Source of the DNA: Annona cherimola
Taxonomy: Eukaryota; Streptophyta; Magnoliopsida; Magnoliales; Annonaceae
NCBI GenBank assembly: GCA_030490835.1
Contig: CM059971.1
Span: forward strand, 3,418,545-3,482,544
Length of the DNA stretch: 64,000 bases
Direction of reading: 5' to 3'
Part shown: positions 26,109-38,628 of the stretch, piece by piece
Position numbering within the stretch: the stretch's first letter is position 1
Layout of the letters: every line of letters starts with the position of its first letter
Notes under the pieces: model-generated
What the model saw: only the letters and a program-made list of their open reading frames with translations
What the model was told of the DNA's origin: nothing
Databases searched by the model: none
Program-made: the position numbers and the translations under genes

Positions 26109-27129
26109 GCGCAAGTGAGTTAATAAAGTTTTGAACAGGGTTATTTTCATCATTGTTCAATTTACTAACATACATTTTAATAGTTGCTGACAAAAAAGAG
26201 GTCGTATGGGGTGATATGCTAATTTTGGTAAAATTATATAAGGATAATATGCAATTCGTAAAGCTACATAATTATATCCGCAATTTTGGTCAAACTATGT
26301 AGGTATATATGAAAATTACTCATTTTTTAATAAGTATTTATATATATCACAACAAGTTATATTACATTTACACACATTCATAATGTTACATGGTGGAGAG
26401 GATTTTTTTTAATAACCCGTTTGGTTTTTTTATGCAAAATATTTGAGCCTAATAGGTAATCTTAGCCAAACAGCTAAAAAAGTGCACAACGTGAACACTT
26501 ATTATGGACATCAATGGCAGTCAAATAGGCCAAACAATGTCAAACCCAAGGGTCTATCTGGCCTAATGGTACAATTAACTCAAAGCCGTGCATTGGCCAG
26601 AAAGCTCTAAATAGGAGCTTCTTGTTAAGGAGTTTTTTATAGCTTTTACCCAAAAATTTTGTGTAAAAATTATAAGTCCAGCCAGATAGCCTGTGAAAAG
26701 CTAACCAAATCCATGGTGCTTTATGTAAGCAAGCAAACACCAGGTGAAACATGCAAGGAAAAACTAGCCTCTTGGCTAAAATTGTTCCAATTCTACGAGT
26801 AGAGATAAGTTTTGGGCAACGACATTTGTCACTAGAAATAGAAACACACCAACGAATTTGGATAAAAGAAGCAAAACTTGCCCTGTAAATGCCTCTGTTA
26901 TCTGTACTAGTAATCAATGCCCAATGTCGATTTTTCCTTTTGGGTTACTTGTACTTAATTTCCTTTCTTTCTCATTAATCTTTCTCCATCTTAATTTGTG
27001 CACCTAAGCTTAGCTAGCATAATCTGATAGCCAATATGAGTTTGGTGCTTGTTCTTCGTGTCCTAAACTTGTTTTTTCTTTCATTTTCAACAGTTCTTGT
27101 GCTATTCTTCTTTTCCCCTCTTTTTCTAA

Positions 27130-27283
27130 GACACATTTTCAAGGTGCAATACTCAAAACCAATATCGAAGAAGCTGCCACTAGGGAAGTTAGGGTAGTGC
27201 CCTTTCCTAGGCAACACCCTTTCGTTCCTAACTCCCCGTACATCTACCACTCTTCGTGGCTTTCTTCAGTCCAACATCCAAAG
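27130..27283 (+). pseudogene. Unidentified exon-like fragment
   Basis: After a polypyrimidine-rich run ending 'ctttttctaag' there is an open stretch reading about 50 residues: it starts HFQGAILKTNIEEAA, continues VRVVPFPRQHPFVPN and ends SSVQHPK. A plausible donor AAG/GTAGGC follows. Copies A and B keep the first residues (HFQG) and then diverge, with a stop in B. I do not recognise the protein. It could be the remains of a gene once present at the end of the repeated segment, or a chance open frame. No partner exon is visible nearby. Confidence 0.25.
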
Positions 27284-27526
27284 GTAGGCAACCAAACCAC
27301 TCTTATTCTTAAATTTATGAATAAATATTTTTATTCCTTTTTTATGAAGAATATTTTTATTCCTTAATTAGAAAAATAGTTTCACTTGAGATTACAAAAT
27401 TATCATTTTACATGTGCAAGAGGGTATGTGAGATGGTTGAAAAATTTTTAATTTCAAAATTTTATTTAAAATACATGCAAGAATTTAAAAAGTTAAATTT
27501 TTAGTGTATGTATATATATATATAGG

Positions 27527-27880
27527 GAAATAATCCAGTGCATGCGACTGCACCGTGCAGTCCATGCGCTGTGGGCCTCACTTGATCATAAATAGAAAAT
27601 TCACCCCACCCATTATATTTAGAATTGTTCACTTTATTAGCATACCAATTTTCATCCAAATCCAACATGTGTGTAGTCCCCATCTTAAAATGGTGTAAAA
27701 TCAACGTAATAAAATAGTTTAATGTAAATATCAAGTTTAAAGTGATTTTTTCAACATCTAAACCGTCTAAAGTATGATTTGTATATGAATAAATGAGTGT
27801 ATAAAGTTTTATTACAATCTAATATGGTGGGGTCCATTTTACAGCAGACTGCACCGTAAAACTGCACAGGGTAGGATCCC
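27527..27880. mobile_element. MITE with CTGCACCGTGCAG-type termini
   Basis: The left end contains 'gcatgcgactgcaccgtgca' and the right end 'gactgcaccgtaaaactgca', inverted around an AT-rich core with 'ttcaacatctaaaccgtcta'. It sits between TA-rich tracts. Relatives with the same core lie at 38,235-38,572, 39,065-39,405 and 39,450-39,790, and more distant ones at 34,862, 45,330 and 51,740. Confidence 0.6.
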
Positions 27881-30800
27881 ATATGTATATATATGAACTA
27901 AATACATGTTAGTCTGCATAAAAATTAAAAAAATAGAATTTGAAAATATAAAATACAGTTGGTCGACTAATAGAATCTAAAAATATAAAAATACATTACG
28001 GTGTTAAGTAGCAACCAGACATATAGGACCATCCCTTCCTTACCTCTTTATCACTTCATTTGATGAATTATATATATATTTATATAATTTTCTAATTCAT
28101 TAAGGATTTGTTCAGAAGAATTAAAAAATTAGATTGACATGAAAAATGGTATGAGAACGTAACGATGAAAAAAGGTATATAATGAATACAAAAAATTTTA
28201 TTAGAAATCGAAAAAAACTGTCTTGGAAATTAAAATTTTTTCTTAAGAATGAAGATATGCATACCTTTTAATTTTCTAATTCATTAAAGATATATCACTT
28301 CTATATGGATCTAATTGTTATTGCTGAATACATGCACATGATTGAAGATATGGGAAGATTTTTCAATCCCATCTTTTCGGGTACCCCAACAATAGTCTCA
28401 AGCGACGTAGATTTCAACTTATTCATTCTCTACAACTCACCCTCTTTGCCACCATCAAAGCTCACAACAACTTCTTCGTCTCTGATATTGAAAATAGTGC
28501 AATTAGGATCATGAGCAGCTGGACAGGCAACAAAACTCTCATTTTTTGCAACGAAACCAGCATGTTGATACGTCTTCTCACTTGACCAACTTCTATTGGA
28601 ATAGGGGTTAATTGAAATATGAGTAGAAATTACATTTGTACTTATATACATAGATGATAATATAACCACACAGTGTCAACCATTTTCACTACAAAATTTT
28701 ATGTATCTATAGCTATCTTTTTGCTGCCAAATATCAAAAGCAGTTTAGTACTATATTAGTTCAACTAAAGATATATTATTGTATAGCCAAATTTTCATAG
28801 TACATTAAATATTATTTTTTGCTGTGTTCAATTTAAAAATCAGTCACACTTAACCATATGTTACCATTCAAAAGTGAAGAAGTATTTATATCTAAATAAT
28901 AAATTTCGCCAAAATAACCTCACATTTTCAGCTATTTTTAAAAGGTAATGATCAAATACAGTGGTCCCGCAAGAATCTTTTCATGCAAAATTTTTTATTC
29001 TATGATTTTTGAATTCTAAACGATTTAATAATTAATAAAATGATATGGGAAAAGCAGATGTGTGTATATATGGAGTCTTCATGCTTATTGTAAGTACTGA
29101 ATTATTACTCTTTTACAAATGTGTGGTTATATGAATTAACAAGGGTAAATTTTGTGATCGTATTTGGAATTGTATATGTTTATGACAAGCATTAATTAAA
29201 ATTTTATGTATCACAGTTTACGTCCGGTGTGATAGTGAAACAGATTCTGAGTTTGGGCCCAGAAGATGATGAGACAGCTCAAATCCTTCATAGCTTTACT
29301 ACTTTCAAGGATTAGTTTCATTCCTTATTAATATCCGTGGGACACCTTATGCCAAGGCAATTCATGTAAGTGCCAAAAACCTTTTATCATGTCTTTTATT
29401 TAATTTTTCATGTATATATAGGTGGACAAATTTCTATATCTGTATTATAGTATTTGATTTGATATTTTTCAATTTTCAACAATTTTAAATGTGTTGTACA
29501 GATGCAAAAGCTAGCTTCTAATTAGATGGTTGCCTGACATAAGTCCCTCGTTTAACAGGCAAGACAATAGATAAAGGCGATTACAAACACAATATTACAA
29601 CAGAAGAGAGAAAAGAAAATATGCAAGGACGAGAGAAGGATGAATTTCTTGGATATTTTGCTAACCAAAAAGGATATGTTGAAAGAAGAAATACCTAGCT
29701 TGGTTCTCGATCTACTACTGGGAGGATATGAAACAACAGCTATGCTAATCTCCGTCGTTGCCAAATTCCTTTGTAATTGCCCCAGGGCATTGAGAGAATT
29801 ACAGGTAAGATTACCATGCCTAATTTGCTAAGATATATATGATGGTTAGTTTAATAATCTATCATGTTTAGCTACATGAGAAAAGGCCTATATGTATTTT
29901 TTTGTGAAAAGAAAAGAAAAGTCTCATATGTTTTTAAATGTATCAATATTTTATATGATATTTATTCAGATAAAATTATCATTTAGATAAGAATGTAACT
30001 AAGATAGAATAATCGTGGGTTGACCCATTAAGCACTATAAAATGGGTAAGGTAGGTTTATATCTTCTTACCTGTAGAACAGGGTATGTTCTAAGTAAAAA
30101 AAGATCTGGTTCAATTAGGATAGAGTAAAGGTTCGGAAACCATGAACCAACCTAAATTGCTAATATATATTTATCACGTCTTTTACTAAATATTTGTATA
30201 TTTAAACATATAAAAACTTGATTAATTTATCTATTTTTTAGAATATTTAATAAATATATTCTGATATTGTACTATTAAAATATTGATTACATGTTGCTAA
30301 GTAAGATTTGTAATAGAATTATATTTTTCAAATACAATATGAAGACCATTTCAAAAAATTAAAATTGGTAGTGATTTGACCTTAAGAAAATAGAGTAGAA
30401 TAATTCTGAATTAACCCGACTTAAAAAAAGGTGAGATAAGAGTTTCTGAAAAAGTAACGATAGAATTGAGCAAGACTTACCTAACCTAAGTTGCACACCT
30501 AGGTATATATTAGAGAAATAATTGTGAAATCGAAATTTAAATCAAACTATTTTAACAAGTTAATTTTATACCATTTTCAAATAAGGCCAATACACATTAC
30601 ATATCCGATTTGGATGAAAAGTAGAATGCCTTAAAATAAATAATTTTAAGTAATTTCAAATACAATATTAAGATAGATACTAATTTCATGATTGAACGAG
30701 CCACTTTTGCAGTAGATTGCATCATAATTGTAGTGTGATATGACTTTATTGGAACATTTCTTATATATAAATAGAAAGTCTAATTTCATGTAATTGTATT

Positions 30801-31097
30801 CATTTTTATCGCCTTGTTGAATATTGGAAAATCCTTTTCATTTCTTGTGTTTAGCATCATTTATTTGTCATTGGATGTATGTATTTTGTCATTAACACTG
30901 GAAGAGCATGAGGAGGTGAGAAGGGAGAAAGTGGGAGGAATTTCACTTGGGATCTCATTCATGAAGCGCTCCGCTGTGGAGAAGTTTGTCCATATAAAAG
31001 CTATAAAACACATATAGTACAACGGTCAATTTTCCCATATCACAACTATGTTTTTGGCTATTAATATTCTTTCGAAAACAGTCAATAACATATATGA

Positions 31098-31410
31098 GTT
31101 CTGATCTAGTGCACCCGAGTGCAAAACCCTTTTTTTTAATTTTTAAAAAAATTTTATACGATTTTTAATGTAGGTGTATTTAACATGTGTATCAATTTTT
31201 ATCATTTTTAGAGACTTTTAGATATTTTTTATTTTTTTAAAATATAAATTACAAAAATACCACTGATTTTAAAAAATAAAAAAATCTAAAATTTTTTAAA
31301 AATGGTAAAAATTTATAAACATGATAAATACATGCAACTTAACAGTTGTATAAAAAATTTTCAAAAACAAATAAAAAATAAGTGAGATGCATTCAGTGCA
31401 TTCAGTCAAC
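31098..31410. mobile_element. Hairpin MITE with GTGCACCCGAGTGCA-type termini
   Basis: The left end 'gatctagtgcacccgagtgc' and right end 'gcattcagtgcattcag' enclose an AT-rich hairpin. Its arms carry 'atcaatttttatcattttta' on the left and 'aaaaatggtaaaaatttata' on the right. It lies in the P450 intron. The same core occurs in copy A (1,045-1,270 and 2,835-3,065) and in B (14,715-14,940). Confidence 0.55.
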
Positions 31411-32663
31411 AGCGAACATATATTGGTTTTTCAGAAACAAATGTGATGTAACATTTTTTTCATCATGGCGATATAACTGATGCTTTGACTAGTATTCTTA
31501 AACCACTTAGAAAACATATTACCATATTAGTCTTAATATCATCAAATTCTAATCAATTTTGCTCGAAATAGTTCTTTTTATTTTGGTCTCAATTTTGAGT
31601 AGTCGGCTCCTAATGGTAGATGGCTTATTGCGTGTATTGGCCATTTCCGCCAGCATTTACTACAATAAATTTCATTTAATGTTGCCAATTTTTTAGTTGT
31701 ATATAATATATATTTGGTTGTATTAGATATATGTTGGCTACAATTGATTATTTACCTTTAAATAATTGGTTCCTTTTAGTAATATCATGTGGTTAAATGC
31801 ATCCCCGTGAATGCAATCAAAATTAACATTTAATGTAGCTATTAAAATTTGATTACAATAGCAGTACACTTTCGCTGCAATTAGAGTAGGATTTGGCATC
31901 AAATGTAGCTAAATCTTTGGTAGCATTCGATCATAAGCAACGTAAAATTTAAATTTTGGCTTCACAGAAGTGGGCATACATGTTTCACTTTCTTGTAGTG
32001 TTATTACTGAGATTATTATGCTTTTGCTGCCTAATTTGGTTATATTAAATTTAGTTGAGTGCTTAATTTACCTAGTTTTTGACCTTTTGATTCACTAGCT
32101 ATAACAAAATGTACTTTTGGCATTTATCAAAATTCTTCACTACAAAAATTTTAGCTTTTACCAACTAACTTTTTCTTATAAATTGCAACCTTTAGTTGTT
32201 AATAGTTAATAGCATATGTTATGCAGCCATTACTGAGAAAAGTGCGAGTACTTCATTATCCTTTTACTAGGCAATCAAATTTCGTAGTGGTTGTAAAATA
32301 TTTTCATAAGCAAAGAAAATTTTCTTATCATTAGTAAGAAAAATTTCGTCGCTCTCAAATTAATAAGAAAAATTTCATTGCCCTTAAAATTTTTAATCAT
32401 AAGAAAATTTTTCCTTACATGTATATTTTGTTGCCCGAAACTAACATTCTTGGAGAGGTTGTTGAGTCTATTAGCAATGGAACGTTATATGAAAAGGCGA
32501 TTATATACAACATCTTGATGCCTCTTTAGCTTTCATATAACCTTATAATTATCAGTGATTGGCATTTGGCCGAGCTTACCAAAGCCCCCATGTAGAAACA
32601 TTATTGTACAGAAATTGATGGGTTTTTTTAATTAAGTAGCTAATTAAATGCCAAAATTTGTGA

Positions 32664-32798
<135 letters not shown>

Positions 32799-32954
32799 TA
32801 GCAGGTCAGTTTTTGGCTGAACTATATGTTACATGACAGTCCGCTTCAAAAGAAGCATTAGTATTCTTCTTAAATTAAATTAAACTCTAATTAATTTTTG
32901 CTGCATATTGATTCAAATATATATGAGAAGTGATTATGTTAGTTCAACTAAGCA

Positions 32955-33290
32955 AAATATATTTACGAAACATTTTTTGTTTTTATACTCTTATTTATTG
33001 AAATGTATTTAATATACAAAACAATTTTTATGATTTTTGGATATAGTAATATTTTTTTTGAAATTTTCAAGCACAGTGGTATTTTAAATATGTATATGCA
33101 TATAGATGATTAAAAATTTTAAAAAATATATACAAAAATCTAAAATATTAGAACTTATTTATATGTTAAAAATACTTAGATAAACAAATGTATAAAGAAA
33201 AAACAAAAAAAAACATATTAGAAATGAGTTTTCCAGGTGAATTAAGCAAGATATTTGCTTAACCCGGACTAAGGATTATTCCTCAATATA
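32955..33290. mobile_element. Decayed hairpin MITE (AGCCCGGGCTAA family)
   Basis: The right end 'tttgcttaacccggactaag' and the core 'ttaaaaatacttagataaac' match the better copies at 38,628 and 52,852. The left end is eroded. It lies in the intron just before the heme-binding exon of P450 copy 1. Confidence 0.45.
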
Positions 33291-33348
33291 TAAATAATTA
33301 ATTTATAAAATCTTTCTCTTTCCTAAACTGATTGAATTTTTGTGAAGG

Positions 33349-33593
33349 ATAATGGGAAGAACAAGACAAGCGAAGCAAGGATAGGAGGAAAGAAGTTGAC
33401 ACCGTCTGGGGAAGGGCAAAGGCTTTGTCCTGGCTCAGATCTTGCCAAGCTTGAAACTGCTCTTTTCCTTCATTATGTTGTGCTTAACTTCTCGTGGACT
33501 CCTCTCATCGAAGATGATGGGCCCATGTCTTTTCCATTTCTTGAATTTAAGTATGGCTTTCCCATCTCCATACAACCATTCTTACCAATTTGA
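33349..33593 (+). pseudogene. Terminal, heme-binding exon of P450 pseudogene 1
   Basis: This is the best-kept piece of the P450: an open frame of about 80 residues ending in TGA at 33,591-33,593. It contains GEGQRLCPGSDLA, with the heme-ligating Cys, then ALFLHYVVLNFSW, the usual helix after the ligand. The FG of the family's FGGG before the Arg is replaced (PSGEGQR), so even this exon may be impaired. Copy 2 has no counterpart. Confidence 0.85.
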
Positions 33594-33599
33594 TTAACT

Positions 33600-34850
33600 T
33601 AATGATGTGATTGATGAAATAGCTTGATATATCATAGTTTCATACAATATTTATGTAATGAATGGTGTGTGTGTATATATCATATTATACAGAAAATTTT
33701 ATAGTTTATTCCTAATATACCCACGACATTTTAACATTTAAATTTTAAAATGCAGTGATATTAATAAATTTTAAAATTTACATCGTTATTTCATACGACA
33801 TGCCTCAGAGGATGTAATGATCCTAATTAACAATATAAATACAATAATAATTTCAAATAAATCGCAATATTTTACGATATAAAAAGACAGAGTATTAAGT
33901 GCCCATGTTCGACATGCGGGTCCGTACACCGAATGATAAGTATATCAATGATGCGAAAATTTCATATGTTATATAACAAATTATTAATAAATACTCTTAC
34001 ATTAGCACGTAATACATAGGAATTAACTAGACATTATTGATTTAAAATTATATTATTTAACAATTATATCATTATATAAGCCATAAATTGGAAAGTATTC
34101 GTACAAAAGGATTAATTTTTATTCTTTCATATGAATTTATAATTTAAATAGACTTAATTAAACAAAATATTTTTAATATTATACGTTTATAAACCCAATT
34201 TCTAACTCGAACTCAACCGAATTCTATAGGGTTAAAATAGGATTGGTTAATGTATGAAAAATAAGGTTGAAAGTAGAGTTAGATTAAGATTTTATAATGT
34301 GGATTAGAATTTTGTTTACCCCCCTCCAAGTCAACCTGACTTGATTTACACCCCTAACTACAGCCCCCTCGAATTTAGTACAAGCTTCATAAATGAAACT
34401 TAAAGGACCGTGACACAGTGGTGGCATAAGAAAATTTAGGAGTGAAATGTCATGGATATGTAAGGAATTTTTAAAAATATTGTTATTATGAAAGGACTAA
34501 TGGTCAAATGTTGTGGGTATACGTGAAAATTTTCCATATCTATTTATTAAAGTCTATGGACGAAATCATCATCTTCTCTCTGACGGGGTGAGTATCGAGG
34601 GAATTATAGGTAAAATGTTGTGGATGTGCAGAAATTTTTTATTTTCTTTAGGTATAAGAGGAATATTAGCCAAAAGTTGTGAGTACGTGAGGAATTTTTC
34701 ATTTTTAAAAATAAAAAATAAATATATAAAAGTATTCTAAAATAGCAAAACTTGATATATGAATTAAATACAAATAGAAAAATAAGTTTATGAAGAGAAA
34801 CTCAAAAAATAAAATAAAAATGAATGTTGTAATTTAAGTATATATACATT
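33600..34850. other. AT-rich spacer between the P450 copies, nothing identified
   Basis: No splice-flanked frame, RNA gene or clear transposon terminus is visible. A loosely repeated motif, 'aaaatgttgtgg(a/g)t' followed by 'tgaggaattttt'-like words, recurs two or three times between 34,440 and 34,700 and gives the 75-codon ORF there, which I take as chance. Confidence 0.5.
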
Positions 34851-34861
34851 ATATTGTATAT

Positions 34862-35415
34862 AATCATACCTCTCTCTATATAAGACTCCGATTCTATATA
34901 ACCAGGTTACATAGAAACGGTCTCATGTAAACACCTTTATTTTTAAGATATTGATTATTAATTTAAAATTCAATTCATTCATTGTATTTAACATCGCCTG
35001 TTTATCCATGGGATTAAGTTTCATCCAGATCAAATATGCATGGTCACGTTTCCTCAAAAATATGTATATTCATGTGTAAATTATAAAAACTACTTAGATT
35101 CATTCACATATATATTGAATGTAATAATACTTTTAAGAATCATTGATCCACATATTAGTGATATTTTAGATGGTTTAGATGTTGACCAAAATACTTTAAA
35201 TTGATATTTTAGTACTAAATTATTTTATTATGTTGATTCTACATATTTATAGATGGGACTCACGTATAATGAAATTAAAAAAATAAAAAGGTTTCTAAGA
35301 TACTATAAATGATACTAAGTGCAATGGAGGAAGTGATTCTCCATTAACCATCAATATTTTAAAAATAAAAAGGGTAACATAGAAAAAGAGTTTCACAGAA
35401 GAGAGACCGATAATA
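34862..35415. mobile_element. Probable hairpin MITE with CTCTCTATATAAGACTCCG-type end
   Basis: The left end has 'ctctctatataagactccg' and 'ccaggttacatag'. The right end holds approximate inverted counterparts, 'gggtaacatag' and 'agaagagagaccg'. The core words 'tttagatggtttagatgttg' link it to the 27,527 family in reverse orientation. It marks the left border of the second P450 copy. Confidence 0.5.
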
Positions 35416-35599
35416 TATATAATTTTCTAAAACATTAAAGGATTGTTCAAAAGAAATGAAAAATTAGAATGAGATGAAAAATGAGATAAGAATATAATGA
35501 TATGTATTGAAAATGAAAAGGTTAGATGATAAATACAAAAAATTCTATTAGAAAATTTAAAACTGTCTTTGGAATTAAAAAATCGATATTGGGTTAAAA

Positions 35600-35790
35600 A
35601 ATTATCAACAAAATCTTTTTAATCAAAAATTTTTCACTCTCCGTAATTACTCTATTTTTAATAATTTTTTTACATTTTTTATACAAACTATCTTACTATT
35701 CAATTATTTTCATGTAACTATCTACACGATCAACCTATCTATTTTAATCTTATTCTATTTACACTTCATTATAACTCTCGTACCCTCGAC
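35600..35790. mobile_element. Single arm of a Tourist-like MITE
   Basis: 'aatttttcactctcc' followed by 'attactctattttt' and 'aacctatctatttta' match the left arm of the 10,572-11,145 element. The partner arm and termini are missing. It lies upstream of P450 copy 2, where copy 1 lacks it. Confidence 0.55.
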
Positions 35791-35859
35791 TAAGAATACC
35801 CTGAAGATATGTCGCTTCTATATGGATGTAATTGTCATTACTGAATACATGCATACAAT

Positions 35860-37480
35860 TGAAGGTATAGGAAGATTTTTCGATCCCATCTTTTGGGGCA
35901 CCCAACAATAGTCTCATGCGGCGCAGATTTCAACTCGTTCATTCTCCACAACGAGGATCGGTTGTTTGAGAATAGGGCTCCTGCTAACATCCCAGGCATG
36001 CTCAGGGATCTCACCATGCTTAGGATTATTGGTGATCACCACAAGCGACTTCAAGCAGCCGCACTCACCCTCTTTGCTACCATCAAAGCTCGCAATAGCT
36101 ACCTCATCTCTGATATTGAAAAAAGTGCAATCGGGATCATAAACACCTAGAAAGGCAACAAAACTCTCGTTTTCTGCAACGAAACCCGCAAGGCATGTTA
36201 ATTCATCTCCTCACTTGATCAACGTCTACTGGAATAAAGGTTAGTTCTAATATGAATAGAAATTACATTTGTACTTATATACACAGTTCAGAATATAACC
36301 TAACATTTTCAACCATTTTTACTACAAAATGTTAACACATCTAGCTATCTTTTTGTTGCCAAATTTTAATGTGGTTGAACTTGATACCAAAGGCAGTTCA
36401 GTATTATATCAGTTTAAACCAAAGATGTATTATTATATGCAGCTAAATTTTAACAGCTATATTAAATATAATTTTTGGCTGTGTTCGATTTAAAAATAGT
36501 CACACTTAACCAAACATTTTCATTCAAAAACAATTAAGTATTTATAATTAAATAATACATTGAAGCCAAAATAACCACACATTTTTTAACCATTTTTAGA
36601 AGGTAATATAATATACAGTGGTCATGCAAGAATCCTCAATATAACACTTTTTTTAGTTTATATTTTAAATTCTAAACCATTTAATATTTAATAAAAGGAT
36701 ATTGGGAAAAGGAGGTGTGTGTATATATGGAGCCTTTATGCTTGTTATAAGTATTGAATTGTTGCTTTCTTACATTTTTGTGGTTATATGAATTAATAAG
36801 GGTAAATTTTGTGATCGTATTTGGAATTTAACTTTTGGAATTGTATATATTTATGACATGGATTAATTAAAATTTTATGTGACATAGTTTATGTTCAGTG
36901 TGATAGTGAAACAAATTTTGAGTTTGGGCTCAGGAGATAGTGAGACAGCTCAAATCCTGCATAGATTTACTACTTTCATGAAAGGATTAGTTTCATTCCC
37001 CAATATTAATCTCCCTAGGACAACTTATGCTAAGGTAATTCATGTAAGTGTAACCTTTTATCATGTCTTTTGTTTAATTTGTCAGAAATATGTAGTTAGA
37101 CGAATTTCTATATCTGTAGTAGTTTATTTGATCTTATATTTTTTGACTTGTTAATAATTTTAAATGTGTTACACAAATGCAAAAGCTAGGTTCTAATTAG
37201 ATGATAGCTTGACATAAGTCTCTGGTTTAATATGCAAGACATCAGATAAAGGCAATTACAAAGACAATATTGCAATAGAGGAGAGAAAAGAAAGAAAGCA
37301 ATGATGAGAGAAGGATGGGTTTTTTGAATATTTTGCTAAGCCAAATGGATCTCTCCCAAGAGGAGATACTTAGCTTGGTTTTTGATCTACTAATAGGAGG
37401 TTATGAAACAACAGCTAAGCTAATCACTGTCATTGCCAAGTTCTTTTGTGATTGCTCCAGGGCGTTGAGAGGACTAAGGA
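35860..37480 (+). pseudogene. Cytochrome P450 pseudogene 2 (3'-truncated tandem copy)
   Basis: Tandem partner of the pseudogene at 28,330-33,593, with pieces at 35,860-36,195 (PTIVSCGADFNSFILHNEDR, then LRIIGDHHKRLQ, the C-helix region), 36,889-37,042 (VKQILSLGSGDSETAQILH, then FTTFMKGLVSF) and 37,235-37,480 (I-helix GGYETTA). The first two are better kept than in copy 1: the 105-base deletion and the 4-bp loss are absent. A TGG Trp codon has become TAG at 36,148-36,150 where copy 1 keeps Trp. The K-helix, PERF and heme exons are gone, and intron homology to copy 1 continues only to about 40,340. It is therefore a pseudogene with its own lesions. Confidence 0.8.
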
Positions 37481-38214
37481 TAAGATTATCATCTCTAATT
37501 TACTAAGATATATATATATATATATATAATGGCTAGCTTGATAATCTATCATCTTTAGCTACATGAGAAACATTTCAAGGTAGTTGTCAACATCGGCCAC
37601 AAAATGAGGCTCATCTGTATTTGAATATATCAATATTTTATACAATTATTTATTTAGATAAAATTATTATTTAGACAAGTGTGCAACTTAGGTGGGGTGC
37701 CCGTAGGTCGACCTGTTAGCTAGTTTAAAATGAGTAAAGTAGATTTCTATTTTCCTATGTGGAGAATAGGGTATATTCTAAATAAAAAATATCTAGTTCA
37801 ATTAGGATAGAGTAAAGGTCTGGAAACCATGAACCAACCCGAATTGATAATATATATTTACCATATCTTTTACGAAATATGTTGCATATTTAAGCACATA
37901 AAAATTTGTTTAATTTATTGATTATTTAATAAATTTAATAAATATATTTTAATATTAATTATTACCATATTGATTACAAGTTGTTAAGTAAGATTTGCAA
38001 AGGAATCATTTCATTAAACGTATCCCTTTAAATGCAATCAAAATTAACATTTAATATAGCTACTAAAAATTTAATTACAATATCAATAAACTTTCTCTAC
38101 AACTAGCATAGGATTTGGTATCAAATGTAGTTAAATCTTTGGTAGCATTTGATCATAATCATAGTAGAATTAAAATTTTGGCTTCACAGAAGTGGGCATA
38201 GAGAGAGAGAGAGA

Positions 38215-38584
38215 GTTATATTCAAGTATAGCACAACTGCACCATAATTATGGCGCAATTGCTTAAAAAGGGCCCCACATGGTTATAAAATTATTAATCT
38301 ATTTCACCTATTATATTTAAAATAATGTATTCTGTTACCATACTAATTGGATATGTTTATGGACCTCATCTGAAAATAGTACAAATTCAATATAATAAAA
38401 TAGTTTGATGCAAATAATAACTTTAAAATTATTTTTTCAAGATGTAAACCATTTGCTATAAAATTTATATATAGATAAATAATTATATAAAGTTTTATTG
38501 CAATCTAATATGTGGGGCCCATTTTTTGGCAAATGTAACGCTGTTCTGGCGCAATTGCGTACACCGGAACAGGTTATATATATC

Positions 38585-38628
<44 letters not shown>

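Larger units (their letters stand above)
21290..27160. repeat. Tandem segmental duplication, copy C (5'-truncated)
   Basis: Third copy of the non-coding segment. It starts at the equivalent of about 1,880 in copy A and runs to the equivalent of about 7,200, where similarity to A and B stops at 'caaaacca'. It is interrupted by a 2.2-kb insertion (23,933-26,108). The 125-codon minus-strand ORF at 26,540-26,917 reads across the conserved repeat. The equivalent in A is 70 codons and interrupted, so I do not call it a gene. Confidence 0.85.

Noticed and set aside
26540..26917. 125-codon minus-strand open frame
   Set aside because: The same DNA in copy A gives only a 70-codon frame (6,591-6,803), and the copies do not keep a common reading frame.
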